NCBI GenBank assembly: GCA_963932465.1
Contig: OZ010787.1
Location: 15,364,926-15,428,925, forward strand
Direction: 5' to 3'
Source: Maratus speciosus
Lineage: Eukaryota; Arthropoda; Arachnida; Araneae; Salticidae
DNA length: 64,000 bases
Every line of letters begins with the position of its first letter. Position 1 is the first letter of the stretch. Under the pieces are notes generated by a model, which was not told the DNA's origin, ran no database searches, and saw only the letters and a program-made list of their open reading frames with translations. The position numbers and the translations under genes were made by a program. Positions 1 to 11,815 of the stretch are shown piece by piece.

Positions 1-1132
1 AAGGACTTTAAAATGTTGCAAAATGAACTGGAAAAATACTAAAAAAAATTACGTGAAATATTTTTGTATTTATTTGATGAAATGTAAACGTACTAAACAT
101 GGGAATATGCATAATATTTGTAGTAGTATAATATGCATTATTATATAGTTTGTCTAAATTTATATATAATAAACTTTTAAATTGTATATTATATCGTATA
201 ATTAGTATTTTTATGAACTACTAAAAAATATATCCATTTCTTTACAGAGACTAATAACATTATAAGTATTAGCAATAATAAATTAAGAATAATAGTCTCT
301 AACGCTTAAAAACAATTTTTTTCATAATACTCTTGAAAAGAACTTTACATAAATAACTGTCCCCTAAATGACTAATAAAAATATGTACTCATTCGTGCCT
401 AACTTCCTATATTTTGTACGTTACAAAAATGCATAAAAATAAGCTTGAAGATATAATTTCACAATTTTAAAAAATACGTATTTCAAAGAAGTCTATAAAC
501 TAAGATTATGACTTATTTATTTGAATCCTTGGTAGAAAAAACACAAATAAACTTGCTTTTTACGTTTCGCCATCTTGAAAATTGGAAAGTCTATAAATTC
601 CGAAAAAAGCCTTCATTTAATCAAATAAATATCCATCTTATGCTGTCATCTTTCGGTAACAGATAAAGACATTTATAAATAATTAGTTCATACAATTTTC
701 ACGTTATAAAGAAGAAGAAATTTAAACAAATTTATTAAAATTCGAAGTGTCCCAAAAATGGAACTCTAGTCATAAATGGGTTAATCTACTATACAGACAT
801 CTAAAGCAACCGTTTTCATACAGTTGCTCTCACTATAACAACTTTATATGCGGCTTTTCTACCATGCTGACTTTAATAGTAACAAACAAGTCGGAAATTG
901 TACGTCAAACGTGGCAAATGAGGTGCTCCGTACTATAACTAGTTTTATAAATATTCAGATCTCGGTGGAATAGCTGTTGCACTCCTATGCAAAAATGCAT
1001 AAATACAAAATTTATTACGATTATATATAATAAATTCAATAATACGGAAATAATAGGACTCCAACTTAAATAGGGCGTCATCACCATGGCAACCTAGAAT
1101 CATTACCTATCATGGGATATTATTGAATTCAT
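1..1132. other. AT-rich non-coding flank, nothing recognised
   Basis: No open frame of gene-like composition and no clear repeat structure was seen. By position it probably lies in an upstream intron of the HR3 gene, because the first exon in the window starts in mid-codon. Confidence 0.5.
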
Positions 1133-1144
1133 TAAGTATGATAG

Positions 1145-1384
1145 GTTGGTTGTGTTTATGACGGCCAATTATCAACAAGAGGGATATAGGCTCTAAGGGG
1201 AGGGGTGCCCTTCGTGGTGGTCTTTCTAAGGGAACCTAACCTGTATTAACGCTTGGAAATCCAAGGTTCGAAGAAAACCACGAAAACTCCGAACGATTAG
1301 GCCGACGGGCGCGATTGGGTTCGAACCCATCACTTCCCGTCTACCAGCTTCGAGAGCAGAACCTCTCGGCCACTGGTGGGGCTC
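1145..1384 (-). mobile_element. tRNA-Ser-like SINE with 12-bp TSD
   Basis: On the minus strand the 5' end (right side) carries a Pol III A box TGGCCGAGAGG and, about 40 bases on, a perfect B box GGGTTCGAACCC. The intervening CTCTCGAAGC suggests a tRNA-Ser(CGA)-like ancestor. The 240-bp unit is flanked by an exact 12-bp direct repeat TAAGTATGATAG at 1133-1144 and 1385-1396, the target-site duplication of LINE-driven retroposition. The body beyond the tRNA head is not recognised. It is not a functional tRNA gene: no acceptor stem pairs around the head. Confidence 0.8.
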
Positions 1385-1396
1385 TAAGTATGATAG

Positions 1397-2138
1397 AAAT
1401 GAAGAAAACTTTTATTAATATCTTTTTAAGTTTCGATTCGATTTTCATAAAATTTGAAATGATTCGACAAAATTCTGCAACGATTCTATATATTAAATGT
1501 CAAACCATTCGGTTGGGTAGTTTTTGCGCTGTTGTACATGGACAGACAGACAAACAGAACAGACGACTACGTATTTATATAATTACGAATGCACCTAAAA
1601 ATGTATCTTTCTATTTATAAAATTTTAACAACTTTCCTTAATAATTAATTCAGGAACAATTTAATCCAAAATTTGCATAACTTCTACGTTTGAATTTTAG
1701 GAAGAATGAAAAAAGTAAAAAACAGAGAAGAAACTTATAAATTAACTTATAAATTAAACTTATAAATTAAAATCCGTTTTAGACATTGTTTTAGACATTT
1801 CCGTCTTAGCAGGTGTAATTGTATGGTAATTTTGAATTTGTTACGTCGTTACGTGTAAGAAAGGATTCCGTTATAAACAGGTTCCTTTCTCATATGATTT
1901 AATGTATTTTTATGCCCTGATTTAAAATGCCGTGTCCCGCTTTTTGCGACAGTGGACTTGGCAACACTAGTCCGCTCCTACAGTATTTGTAGGAGGTATA
2001 CACCAGTACTTTTTAATAACTGTCATTAGTAAACATTTTCTAAGATTACATAAGTCGATGAATATTGGAAATTAATAGTGTATACCTCCCACATCAAAAT
2101 ACACGAGCGTTCGAACCCATGTGTATCTATTCTAAGTA
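1397..2138. other. AT-rich spacer with a small inverted-repeat element
   Basis: Mostly unassigned. Three copies of about 13 bp (ACTTATAAATTAA) occur near 1735-1770. At 1973-2110 two arms of about 30 bp containing GGAGGTATACAC face each other, which looks like a MITE of about 140 bp with no clear TSD. Confidence 0.4.
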
Positions 2139-3585
2139 CAGTCATGGAAAAAAAAAAGTAAACACCCCCTACTAACTCCTTAACAAGTTATCGTAGAAGA
2201 AAGTTACTGGTACAGAACGATTGGAAATAAAGTCTACTTTTAAATAATGTATATAAAATTTCCATAGGGGGCCATCTACATATTAAAACGAACCCAAACT
2301 TCATTTTTTTTCAATTTCAATTCCGAATTTTAACAAGATATTTCAAATCTTCAGTTCAAACTATGCCTACACACCAAATTTAAAGTCATTTGAAAGATAA
2401 GTTTTTGAATTACTAGGTTGAGCAAAAAGTTCTGGGAAATTTGTGAAAGTTGCGTTGTTATGCCCAAATTAACAACAAAAGCAACAAGGACTATTCTTCA
2501 AAGCAGAGACCATCATAGTCCACGACTTTCTGTCATCGTTCTGCCAGATTCCGGATTTGCTGGAAGTACCATGGAGGCTCCTTGGAATCGAAAAACTCTT
2601 GACATGCTTCTTCAACTTCATTAAAGGATTCAAATCGACGGCCCTTGAATAAATGTTGCATTGATCAAAAGAGGCCATAATCGGATCTAGCCACGTCTGG
2701 ACTGTACCACTCCACTAGTACTCCTATATACGATACAAATTCTGGTAACTATTAGATTAAAAATTTCCCAGAACTTTTTGCTCAACCTAATATAAACATT
2801 CAAAATTTAGTGCTTCTAATGTTAAATTACATTTTCATATTTTTATTAATATCTCCTGAAATTATATTCCTAATGTGCTAATTTTTTGTGTAGCAATAAT
2901 ACTAAAATACCCAAACATAAATACGTTGAATTTGCAATTTTTATAATTTTATGATATGAATTATGAATTATGGAATTAATATTCGAAAAAATTATGAATT
3001 GCAACCTACAATTTTTTTGATGGATTTAGATTTATTAAGTCCTGCTTTATGAAAATCCAAAATTTCACATTTTTCTTCCAAGTAGTTTTCAAATTATGCA
3101 TTAAAAACGGCAAAATGGTGGATTAAGGGGCCGTCTACGATAGAAGTGACTAGATATTTTCAAATTTCTTATGCTATCCTGTAATCTAGAAGTCTTCAAT
3201 GACCGCTTGAGTGACGCTTAAGATGCCTTGATCAAGAAGTGGGTTCTCTCGGAAATAGAGTACCGAACTTCAATTTGGATACAGCCCCTAAATCACGCTC
3301 GTTTTAAAATAATTAATTTCTCGGAAACTTATCGCACGAATTGCATAAAAATTTGTCTTTAGGTTAATTTTTGGGTGTAGAGTTAATTTATACTGTCAGA
3401 ATTGTGGACTGCTATTGGAAAAAACAAAGTTATGGTTCGTTTTAATATGTAGATGGCCCCTAAGCAAATTTTACATACATCATTTAAAAGTAGACTTTAT
3501 TACCAATCGTGTGGTACCAGTAACTTTCTTCTACGATAATTTTTTGCGGAGTTAGTAAGGGGTGTTTATTTTTTTCCCTCGACTG
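2139..3585. mobile_element. Tc1/mariner-type element with ~175-bp TIRs
   Basis: The ends read TA-CAGTCATGG... and ...CCCTCGACTG-TA, so a TA duplication flanks the element. Terminal inverted repeats of about 175 bp match through AGTAAACACC, TACTAACTCC, GTTACTGGTA and GATGGCCCC to AAACGAACC. No transposase was recognised in the interior. It has been split by a second element at 2413-2790. A related copy lies at 56945-57740 and a fragment at about 19150-20743. Outer TIRs and the TA target fit the Tc1/mariner superfamily. Confidence 0.75.
2413..2790 (-). pseudogene. Deleted mariner with transposase C-terminal remnant
   Basis: A 378-bp insertion flanked by TA, with inverted ends containing TAGGTTGAGCAAAAAGTTCT. 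The minus strand from about 2642 to 2490 reads as the C-terminal part of a mariner transposase, with recognisable GRRFESFNEVEEACQEFFDS and later QKVVDYDGLCFEE. This region follows the third catalytic aspartate in the family and normally contains an ERWQK motif; here the Trp codon is TGA, so the frame is broken. The helix-turn-helix and DDD catalytic domain are missing. It is a dead internally deleted copy inserted into the Tc1-like element at 2139-3585. Confidence 0.7.
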
Positions 3586-3823
3586 TACAGCGACATTCAG
3601 CGTTTTCAAATATTACAAAGCTCAGTTTTGAACTGTAAGTGAAAGTGTTTATTTAATACCAATTTATATTATATGAAGAAAATTTACTATTTAGCTTTTC
3701 AAAATATATTTAAAAAACTGATTTAGTTTTAAAAATTTTGTAAAAAATCTGAAATGTGCATTTAGTTTATTTGCATAAAATTGCTGAAAGAAGCGGAAAA
3801 TGCATGATGTTTTTCTTTTCCAG

Positions 3824-4038
3824 GTATGGGTATAGTAATGATCTAACTGCATACACACCGAATGGTTACGGTTACAATAATCAAACAATGAATTTTGATC
3901 TCAGCAGTACAGACTTTGTTGATAGCACAACTTTTGATCCCCGCCAGCTACTGGAGCCCATACCAGACACAAGCAGCCTTTTGTCTACAACTATATCATC
4001 AGGAAATACGACACCTACACCGTCTACATCACATATAG
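3824..4038 (+). CDS. Hr3: HR3 nuclear receptor, hinge exon
   Basis: A 215-base exon with acceptor TTTTCTTTTCCAG before 3824 and donor AG|GTAATT after 4038. It supplies the last base of one codon, 71 full codons and the first base of the next. The peptide is rich in Tyr, Asn, Ser and Thr (GYGYNNQTMNFDLSS) and contains DFVDSTTFDPRQ followed by LLEPIPDTSS. Drosophila HR3 has a very similar DYVDSTTYEPR stretch between its DNA-binding and ligand-binding domains, which is the basis for the call. The C-terminal side is a Ser/Thr/Pro-rich linker (NTTPTPSTSHI). Hr3 is an ecdysone-induced orphan receptor that acts in the nucleus during moulting. The DNA-binding-domain exons must lie upstream of the window. 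The trailing G joins AT of the 30768 exon to give Asp. Confidence 0.8.
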
Positions 4039-4218
4039 GTAATTTTCTTAAAGACACTTTTTTTTCTGAAATGCAACAAAAAGTTTCTAAATATACAAAA
4101 AATAGAAATTATCTATCGTGAATGCATATCAATACTTTTTCAACCGAATACAAATAGGTGCGATTTTTATGAGATTCTTTCTTTCCGCGTATCAATGAAA
4201 TGGGAATGGCTACAGCAG
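4039..4218. other. Start of HR3 intron 1 (4039-30767)
   Basis: The donor GTAATTTT follows exon codon ATA. The intron runs about 26.7 kb to 30767 and is almost entirely transposon-derived. The open frame of the hinge exon continues for 28 codons past the donor before a stop, but that stretch is low-complexity and does not look like HR3. Confidence 0.6.
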
Positions 4219-4389
4219 CAAGACTGCCAAAGGTGACTATTTTTCAATTATATCTCGCTCCACTTTTTCAAAACAAAATTCTTTCACATACACTTTGGCA
4301 ACATTTGCAAGAGAAATATACTACAAAATTTACTTTTTAAAAGTAGTGGTGCTAATAAAATATAGAAATAGTCACCAGTGGCAGCCCTG
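4219..4389. mobile_element. Short hAT-like MITE
   Basis: About 171 bp with inverted ends CAAGACTGCCAAAGG and GGCAGCCCTG, continuing inward as GGTGACTATTT on both arms. CAGGGCTGCCA is a common hAT-type terminus. Flanks TACAGCAG and AACAGTAG match at six of eight positions, a possible decayed 8-bp duplication. Confidence 0.5.
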
Positions 4390-5222
4390 CAACAGTAGTG
4401 TCTCAAGCTTTGTTTAAGATGGATTCAACTTCGGATTATTGCTGTTAAAAATCACAATAAATTAATTCTTCAGGGTGACTAACTTTTTCTTGCTTAAAAT
4501 ACTCCAGCAAGACGTGTATCCTCTTCGGCCCCTGGGTTTTCAAACGGGGACCCCTGTTCTTTTCCTTATGAAAACTAAAATGTCCGATTTTTTGCATTTT
4601 CACATCGCTTCTTAATAGCTGAATGATTTTTGCGTTCAAAGCAAACGAATAAATGGCGCAACATCTAAGCTGATTCCCACATAAAATAAATGTTATTTTC
4701 ATCTGAGTTTGCAAAATGCCTAAAAATGCCCAAAAGACAGTATGACCAAGAAAGTGAGAAATTTTCATTAGTATTTAATTTAAATCTTTTTCAATAAAAA
4801 ATTTTGAGGATTTTTTAAATTATTTACTTGTGTAAAGCTCTTAAATTTGTGATTGCGTTAATTTAGGTTAATGGTTATTAAATTGATGTTTTAAGGGGTT
4901 TGTAATTTTAGATCCATATTTTTGAACCTAAATTACTAAGTGCCTAAAGGATCAATTTCAAAAAAGATATTTTTTCTGACATTTACGATGTCATTTTGTT
5001 TGGAAAAAACCAATGAATAAGCATTTCTATTATTATTTTAGCTTCGGAACTGAAGAGCGTATTAACTTGAAAAAGTTGCGATTACCCGTCCAATTATCAC
5101 AGTAAATGGAATAAATATAGCATTCTATAGACGGAAGAACTATGGTATCATTCGTGGCATCGGAAACAGGACTTCAAAGCGAAGCTCAGCGTAACTTCCC
5201 CTTAGCTCTCAAATGTTCATCA
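4390..5222. other. Unassigned intron DNA
   Basis: A minus-strand open frame of 107 codons (4445-4768) has no recognised domain and no splice context. Nothing else is apparent. Confidence 0.5.
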
Positions 5223-6002
5223 AAGTCCAGCATCGGATCGGGTAATCAAATTTTACCCGAACCCGATCCGATCCTTCTTTCGGGTCGGGTCATTTCTAAT
5301 TTATTTCGTTGCTGATGCAGTTGACTTTTCTTTTTTGATGCGGGACGGGTTTGGGCTGTATTCAACTTTTATTATTTCGGTTTTCACTCTTTCGGGTCGG
5401 ATTCAGGTCGACCAAATTTTTCAAAATAAAAGAGTCATGAATGTTTGTTAGACGAGAAAACTATACATTTGAACGTTAGCGAGCATGTATACGAGTTTTG
5501 TACATAAAAGATAAAATTGATAGTAGAGATAGATATACGTAGTAGATAAAAAAAAAAAAACTAAACCTGTGGCTGTACGATCCATGAAGGATCAGGGCCT
5601 ACAGTGCCCAACTCTGTTTACATGACCCTGGGCCCCGAGGTACTATGCAGCATGTGCCCCGGCCAGGTGGTCAGCCCAACGCGAGGCCCTCGGTGTTTCC
5701 CAAGCAAGCTTGGTACTCATGTTATCGACCCCGAAGGGATGGATGATTGGGTGAACCTTGCTCAGCTGGGAGCCGAACTCGCGACCTGTAGCGTGGCAGA
5801 CAGGCGTGATACATAGATAACTTTTCCATTATTGTATTAAAATATGGATTTCTTTAATTTCGATTTGGAGATTAAATATTTCAGGTTAGGATCGGTTTCC
5901 GAGTCGACTGAATTTTTTTATTCAGTTTCGGCTCGCTTTTCGTGTATACGAAATTTTTTTGTCGGGTTTGGGCCGAGTGTAACTCGATCCGTGCAGGACT
6001 CT
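5223..6002. mobile_element. GGGTCGG-rich hAT-like element
   Basis: Ends read AAGTCCAGCATCGGATCGGG and ...CCGTGCAGGACTCT, an imperfect inverted pair of about 15-20 bp. Its interior flanks are full of CGGGTCGG/CCCGAACCC words. The ends and composition resemble the element at 14763-15557, and the right end resembles the TAGAGATGTGC-type end at 57767. A GC-rich retroposon sits inside at 5550-5813. No clean TSD was found. Confidence 0.45.
5550..5813 (-). mobile_element. tRNA-Gly-derived SINE, 5' truncated
   Basis: This 264-bp GC-rich insertion differs sharply from its AT-rich surroundings and is bounded by TAGATAA at 5543-5549 and 5814-5820. On the minus strand its 5' end reads CTGTCTGCCACGCTACAGG followed by GAGTTCGGCTCCC, which resembles the anticodon arm of tRNA-Gly(GCC) and a weak B box. 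The D arm and A box are missing. The minus-strand 3' end finishes in a T run. A 70-codon plus-strand frame through it is taken as chance. Confidence 0.5.
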
Positions 6003-6392
6003 AATGTGCATCCAGTCTTATACTACGATGAGCATGTAGGATGAGGTATAATGAGCATGTTAAGCTGTTAAAAAGCACGTAGCGTAAGATCAAGATTAAA
6101 TTGGGTAGAATGAATTAATGCATCTTCTGAAACTCATGAATTGCAATATGTATATGTATAATAGTTTAATATGTAACACAGGGATGATAATGTACACTCT
6201 AAATAACAAGTAAAAATTAAATTTAAAAAATCAAAAAACCCGACTTCGTAAAAGCGAGCTAATTAATTATTTCTCATCACTGTGAAACTATTTTTTATAT
6301 TACTTACCTATTTTTTTTATTTACTTGTATTGATGACTTTTAAGTTGCGTTTAATTGTTAGATCCTATCTATAAACACTGTTTTGATGAGGC
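6003..6392. other. Unassigned intron DNA
   Basis: AT-rich sequence. GATGAGCATGT and AATGAGCATGT recur near 6027-6060. No gene or repeat structure was seen. Confidence 0.5.
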
Positions 6393-6398
6393 CTATAG

Positions 6399-8346
6399 GT
6401 TAGGGTGGTCCGAAAAAAACTTTTTTTCGATTTTCGATGATGGGTAGTGCGGAAAACTTGCCACTGGTGGCACTAAGTTCACACAAAAAAATTGAGATTT
6501 TCCGGACAATTCTTTCATTTGCCTCAAATGGCTTGAAGTTTAGCTCAAATGTTGGATTTTGATCTTTTTTAGCAAAACTTTAAAAAATGTTAGATTTAAG
6601 TTATTTTAGCTGAATTTACTTGAAATGTCATGTTTAGTGTACGAAATGTTTAAATAAGCTCTGATTATGTATTATTTAATAGTTATGTGCATCTTGAATT
6701 AGGTGACTTTTATAGCTTTTTCGTGTATAAGTGAGCAAAAATTGCAAGAGTTGTGATAACAGGGAATAAGGATTTCGTCATCGATAAAGAGTTGGTCAGG
6801 AGGCAGAAAAAGAAACTTGGAAAGATGATACAGGAGGAGGACCATCTTGGAGGAAGAAAAATTACAAGCATCTTTTTTGATAGTAGAAAAAATAAAACGA
6901 TCTCTATAGAAAAAAAGGGGACTAGCAGCAGCGTCGACAGAAAGACGAAAAAAATATCACCATGTGGTCTGAATCCATGTTGTATTTGGGCCACTTGACA
7001 CCTCCTTTTTGTCGTTGCAGAGAAATAGCATAATCATTATATAATTTTCTAAGCCGGAATAAGGTCTGCTTTGGAAAAAAATCAAGAAGAGAATGCAACA
7101 TTTGATATGAGTTCTTCATACGAACGAGCTTCCATATGGCATCGACATCAACTGTCTAAACTAGATGGTAGAACCACTTGACCACCAACTGAAACGGAGC
7201 TAAATTAATGAAGTCTAAAGTCTTCTACTTAGACTGAAGTCTTCAGCCTTTTGTATTTCTGATGTCCATGAAACAGGAATAGGCTCGTAGAAATGGACAC
7301 GTACATTTTCGCATGCCATTAGTGATATGTGTTTCGCATTTCTCTCGACGGTGCCGCTTGTTCCCTTTTTTCTATGAAGATCGTGTTATTATTTCTACAA
7401 TCAAAAAATATGGTTGTAATTTTTTCATCTTCTAAGATATTCCTCATCCTGTATTTTCTTTTCAAGTTTCTTTTTCTGTCTCCTGACCAAGTCTTTATCG
7501 ATGTCGAGATTCTTATTACTGGTTGTCACAATTCCTGTATTCTGAATCGCAGATGAAGTTCTTAACGCAATTTACCTATATGATATACCAGTTCTAAATC
7601 CGGTGAACGCTGTGTGAGAAAGGGATATGCATTTGGGATTGTCTGCTTTTGGTGGCCCTGGTTCAAATTCTGATTCAGACGAACTACCTGCTTCAAAATT
7701 CCCACTTTTTGAATCTCCTGATAATCTCCTGAATCTCTATTTTAGAGCAGAAAAATAATTAACATTCCATCTCGTAGTTACTCCCATCTCCTATTTCCTA
7801 CCTCATCCTCATGATGACTGATTGCGTTTTCAATGGTTTCTACTTCACATTCTCCTCTCCTTCCAGAATTGCTTTCAAAACATGCTGTGGTCCGGCATTC
7901 AAATATGTGACTCTTAGTTTGAACGCATCGAAAACCGGGAGAAGAGCGAGGAACATAATAAGACAAAAGAGAGAAACCGACGAACGAACCAAAAAATACA
8001 TACAATTTTTGCTCAGTTATATGCAAAAAGGCTATAAAAATCGTCTAATTCAAAATACACATAACTAATAAATAATAGATAATCAGTGCTTATTGAAACA
8101 TTTCGTACACTAAACATGACATTTCAAGCAAATTCAGCAAAAATAAATTTAATTTAACATTTTTAAAATTTTTGCTAAAAAAAGTTCAAAAATCAGCATT
8201 TGAGCGAAACTTCAATCCATTTGCAGCAAATGAAGGAATTGTCCGAAAAATCGCAATTTTTTTGTGTAAACTTAGTTCCACCAGTGGCAACTTTTCCGCA
8301 CTACCCATCATCGAAAATCGAAAAAAAGTTTTATCGGCCCATCCTA
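6399..8346. mobile_element. 1.95-kb DNA transposon with nested inverted repeats
   Basis: Outer arms of about 270 bp match between 6401-6650 and 8100-8346, beginning TAGGGTGGTCC on the left and ending GGCCCATCCTA on the right; both continue through GATTTTCGATGATGGG and CCACTGGTGG. Both flanks carry CTATAG (6393-6398 and 8347-8352), so the target may be that hexamer or TA. A second, diverged inverted pair lies inside (about 6745-6960 against 7340-7550). Both arms there contain a Lys/Arg-rich potential coding block (for instance VRRQKKKLGKM), too short and decayed to name. No transposase family is identified. Confidence 0.65.
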
Positions 8347-8352
8347 CTATAG

Positions 8353-8693
8353 ATGTCTATGAAGGTTAGAGTTTCAGTAAAGCTAGAGATCCTACCTGCA
8401 AAACTTTCAGGTTGTGTAATATTTAAACGGAGCTTCTGTCTGTAAAATAGTCAATGAAACATCGTCTTCATTTTGAAAGACCTATCCAATGATATGCCAC
8501 TCAATATGGTGCGTAAAATATTTTTTTCGTCTCTACCGCCATTTTGAATTTATAAAAACAAAACCCAGCCTATAACCATCGGAGGGTTAAAACGAATCGA
8601 TAGAGACCTCATTCATTAATTTCCATCCAGCCATTGGGATGTTTAGAGGGTATGAAGAAAGCTACATACCCAGATACGCGTAAAACACATAAC
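8353..8693. other. Unassigned intron DNA
   Basis: No open frame or repeat was recognised in this spacer between two transposons. Confidence 0.45.
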
Positions 8694-11200
8694 CCTTCTT
8701 GGCAGTCTGGTAAAAAGGAGTGAATAGTCACTCTATCACAGAGTCAAAATATGCCCAACCTCTTTAGAGTGACTATTCACTCTGAGCAAAAGTGAAATTT
8801 TAGATTCTCTGAAAGAGTGAATAGTCACCTCTGGGAAGGGAATATTCACTGTAAACAGGGGTGGGTAATCACTCTTTCGGAGGAGAGACTATTCACTCTT
8901 GCTAAAGGAGTGCGTTTTTTCACTCCTGGTAGGAGACACTCTTTCATAGGAGTGAATGTTCATTTTTTATGGAGTCGATTCTTTTTTTATTTTCCTTTTA
9001 TGGGCATTTTAAAAGAATCACATTTTTTACAGCATGCAATGAAAATAGATACAAGCGTGGTAACGATTGGAATAAAATACTTTATCAACAATATTTATTT
9101 AATTCATAGTTTGTAACCCTAATTGAACTTTTAAGGAAAAATTCAGTTAAAGTTACATATGAATTAACTTAGATTACTGACAGAAAAAAAAAACTAAGAT
9201 ATTTTATTGCAATTTTATCCCTTGCGTTTGCTTTCATTGCATGCCCTGTAAATATATGATAATTTTAAAATGCCCATAAGGGCAAGTAATTAACTGAAAT
9301 CGTCATCAGTTAATGTTATTTTTTTTCTTTTCAGATACCCATTTAGTATTTTAATAATTCCATTGATGTACGTTAATTATGTTCTATTGTTTCATGTGTA
9401 ACTCAAATTTTAAATATTTAGTTCTCAAAATTCATTGCTAATGAATTTAAATCTAATAAAACGTTATTGTTTACTGCATTTTAGTTACTGAAGTTTTATT
9501 AATAACTGTAATTAACTGGTGGATGTTATATGATTAACAACGTGTGATTTCATTTTAATTTTTGTTTTAAATACAAAATCTTATCTTTTTAGTGCTATTT
9601 TGCTAAACCCTATTGTTCTAAAATATTTTAAATTTTTCCACTGAAAACACAATGCTTATAAACAGATCTTTTTTTTAATAAATTCTAAGCTGGATCTAAA
9701 TATTAAGATTGTGTAAGGTTTCTTTTTATGTGTAGTGATCTGTCATTGTTTTATTAAATATGAACATGGAGTGTTTATGGAGCGCATTTTTATGCTCTGT
9801 GGAATATGTTTATATTTTTCTTCTAAACATATTCCTTAACTTAATCATAAAAATGATATGATAGCCATATTTAATTTAAAATTTTTATTCCCGTATTTAT
9901 TGCATTTTGGGAATATGAGCTAAATAGATTTTGTATGTTTTATAGGAAAAAATTGTTCTCGGAAATAGAAAAAAGAAAGAGATATAAAAAGAAAAGAAAT
10001 GACTGCATATGTACTGTTCTTATTGCTTGAAAAACATTTTTAATGTAAAAAGTAGTTATGTATCTCTTTAAAGTATGTTCAATCTTATATTATATAAGTG
10101 ATACTATGAATATTAAAAAATATATACTAAAGCAGTTTTATCTATAAACTTCATATCAGGCATAAAAAAACTCTTTATTTCAAAGCTTACATATCATGTT
10201 TTATTTTTTAATGCCAGTAATTACGTGTATCATAGCTATTTAACTCATAATCCTTACATACAAATTCTACCAGGAATAAAAGGTTAAAATTAAATAAGAC
10301 TTACCTTTATAATAATATCCATATGTTTTAATCCTAAGAATGCTTTGCTTTTCAGATTAGCTGATGAGTAATACGAATATATAAAATTAGGTTTCCTTTT
10401 CGTCCCAAAATCTGAGTTGCGCCGAAAATTTCAATATTACCCTTTGATTTGAGCTGTATTGGCTCAAATGAGACAGTCTTTATTTAATATTTTTAATTTC
10501 ACTGTGTATATCAGTCATGACAGGTTGGAGACGGAAGTAAAAGTAATGCAAGCAATGCATTATGACTCAACTTTGAAAACACTTTTTTGCGTTCGGAAAA
10601 AAACTACAGATAACGAAACCGGGAAACTCTTTCGAATACTGTTTGAGAATGTTCTTCTGTATCCTTTATGAATTAATTACATTTAATTTTATAGCAAGAT
10701 ATAAAGTTCTCTAAATGATCGCTTTAATAATATCCGTATATTTTTATTCTAAAATGGCGAACATCTTTCTCTTACCTTAAAAAAGCGTCGTAGACAAGAC
10801 TGTTCTGATTGGTTGATTATTAATACCCATACAATACTCACTCTTGCTTAGAGTGAATAGTCACTGTTTCAGAGGAGTGACTATTCACTCTTGAAAAGGA
10901 ATGCGTTTTAGTACGTAATTTCCAAGGTTACATTATGAAATGGAATTTTTGTAATTTAAGAAGTGACATCTTTTGTGCTTTTTCGTTATTTTACTCCAAA
11001 TATTGGTTCAACGTTTAACGGAAATTATTTTTAAAGTGTATAATGACACGCTTTCACTCTTTAGCGGAGTGAGATATTTTTCACTCTCGGCAACGGAGTG
11101 AAATATTTCACTCTCGACAATGGAGTGAAATATTTCACTCTCGACAATGGAATACCTCACTCCTTTCTAGGGAGTGGAAAATTCCACACTTTATGTTCTC
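8694..11200. mobile_element. Hairpin-array element, copy A
   Basis: About 2.5 kb homologous in order to copy B at 12033-16024. The head (8697-8975) and tail (10840-10900, 11045-11195) hold clusters of GAGTGAATAGTCACTC and variants, each a 6-bp inverted repeat GAGTGA/TCACTC around a 4-base centre. The tail also has about three 27-30-bp tandem units around GGAGTGAAATATTTCACTC. The AT-rich middle carries shared landmarks such as AGCATGCAATGAAAATAGAT and AAATAAGACTTACCTTTAT. There is no long open frame, so this is non-autonomous. No superfamily is assigned. Confidence 0.55.
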
Positions 11201-11202
11201 TG

Positions 11203-11500
11203 TAAGGTTACTAAGAATTTTTTAGGAAACTGGGATGCCTAGAACTTTTTATGTGACTACAAAAAAGAAAAAGAAAAAAAAAATGTAATTATCCCAGGTT
11301 ACTGATAAAATTTTTGTAAGCATACATATTTCTGCAGTTTTATAAACCTAGTTTTGTAGATTTACATCTTTTTCTGTACCGTGTGCAGTGTAGATAAAAT
11401 TTTAGTAAACATACATATTTATGAAGCTTTTACAAAAACTAGTTTTGTAGACTTACATCTTTTTTTTTTTTTTTTACAATGTACAGCTTTTAGATATGAC
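11203..11500. repeat. Left arm of a large inverted repeat (partner 16030-16350)
   Basis: The words GGTTACTAAGAATTTTTTAG, GAAACTGGGATGCCTAGAA and CTAGTTTTGTAGATTTACAT recur as the reverse complement at 16030-16350, with internal duplications in both arms. The pair brackets hairpin-array copy B, so it is either the outer TIR of a bigger element or a separate foldback flanking it. Confidence 0.55.
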
Positions 11501-11554
11501 ATTCGTTTTGCATGGGCTGCATACCTATTAATATAAGAAATTTAAATTTTATAC

Positions 11555-11815
11555 TTCCATAGGGCCTATAAGTTATACATATTTAGAAAACAATCCCTGC
11601 TCTAAAAATAAAACAGTAAAAATTCCGTTCTTCTCTGACCAAAACTTACCGAGTTATGATACTTTGAATTCTATGGAATTTAAGCACTTTCAGATACTAA
11701 AAACGAAAAGACGCTTTTTTTAGTGCCTAAAATCGCTGAAATTTCATAAAATTCAAGGTATCATAACTCGGTAAATTTTTATAGCAGAGGAATGAAATTT
11801 TTACCGTTTGACTCG
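11555..11815. repeat. Imperfect hairpin containing CCGAGTTATGATAC
   Basis: ACTTACCGAGTTATGATACT near 11645 is answered by GGTATCATAACTCGGTAAAT near 11755, with outer arms also pairing imperfectly. A related half appears at about 56135-56300 (ACTTACCGGATTATGATACT), so this is a dispersed family. Confidence 0.55.

Noticed and set aside
1300..1385. Possible tRNA-Ser gene on the minus strand
   Set aside because: Good A and B boxes, but no paired acceptor stem, and a 12-bp TSD encloses a longer unit, so it is a SINE head. The same reasoning applies to 28239-28330.
6753..6998. 81-codon Lys/Arg-rich frame as a DNA-binding protein
   Set aside because: It lies within one arm of an inverted repeat in a transposon and has a degraded counterpart at 7340-7550. 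At best it is a transposon coding remnant.
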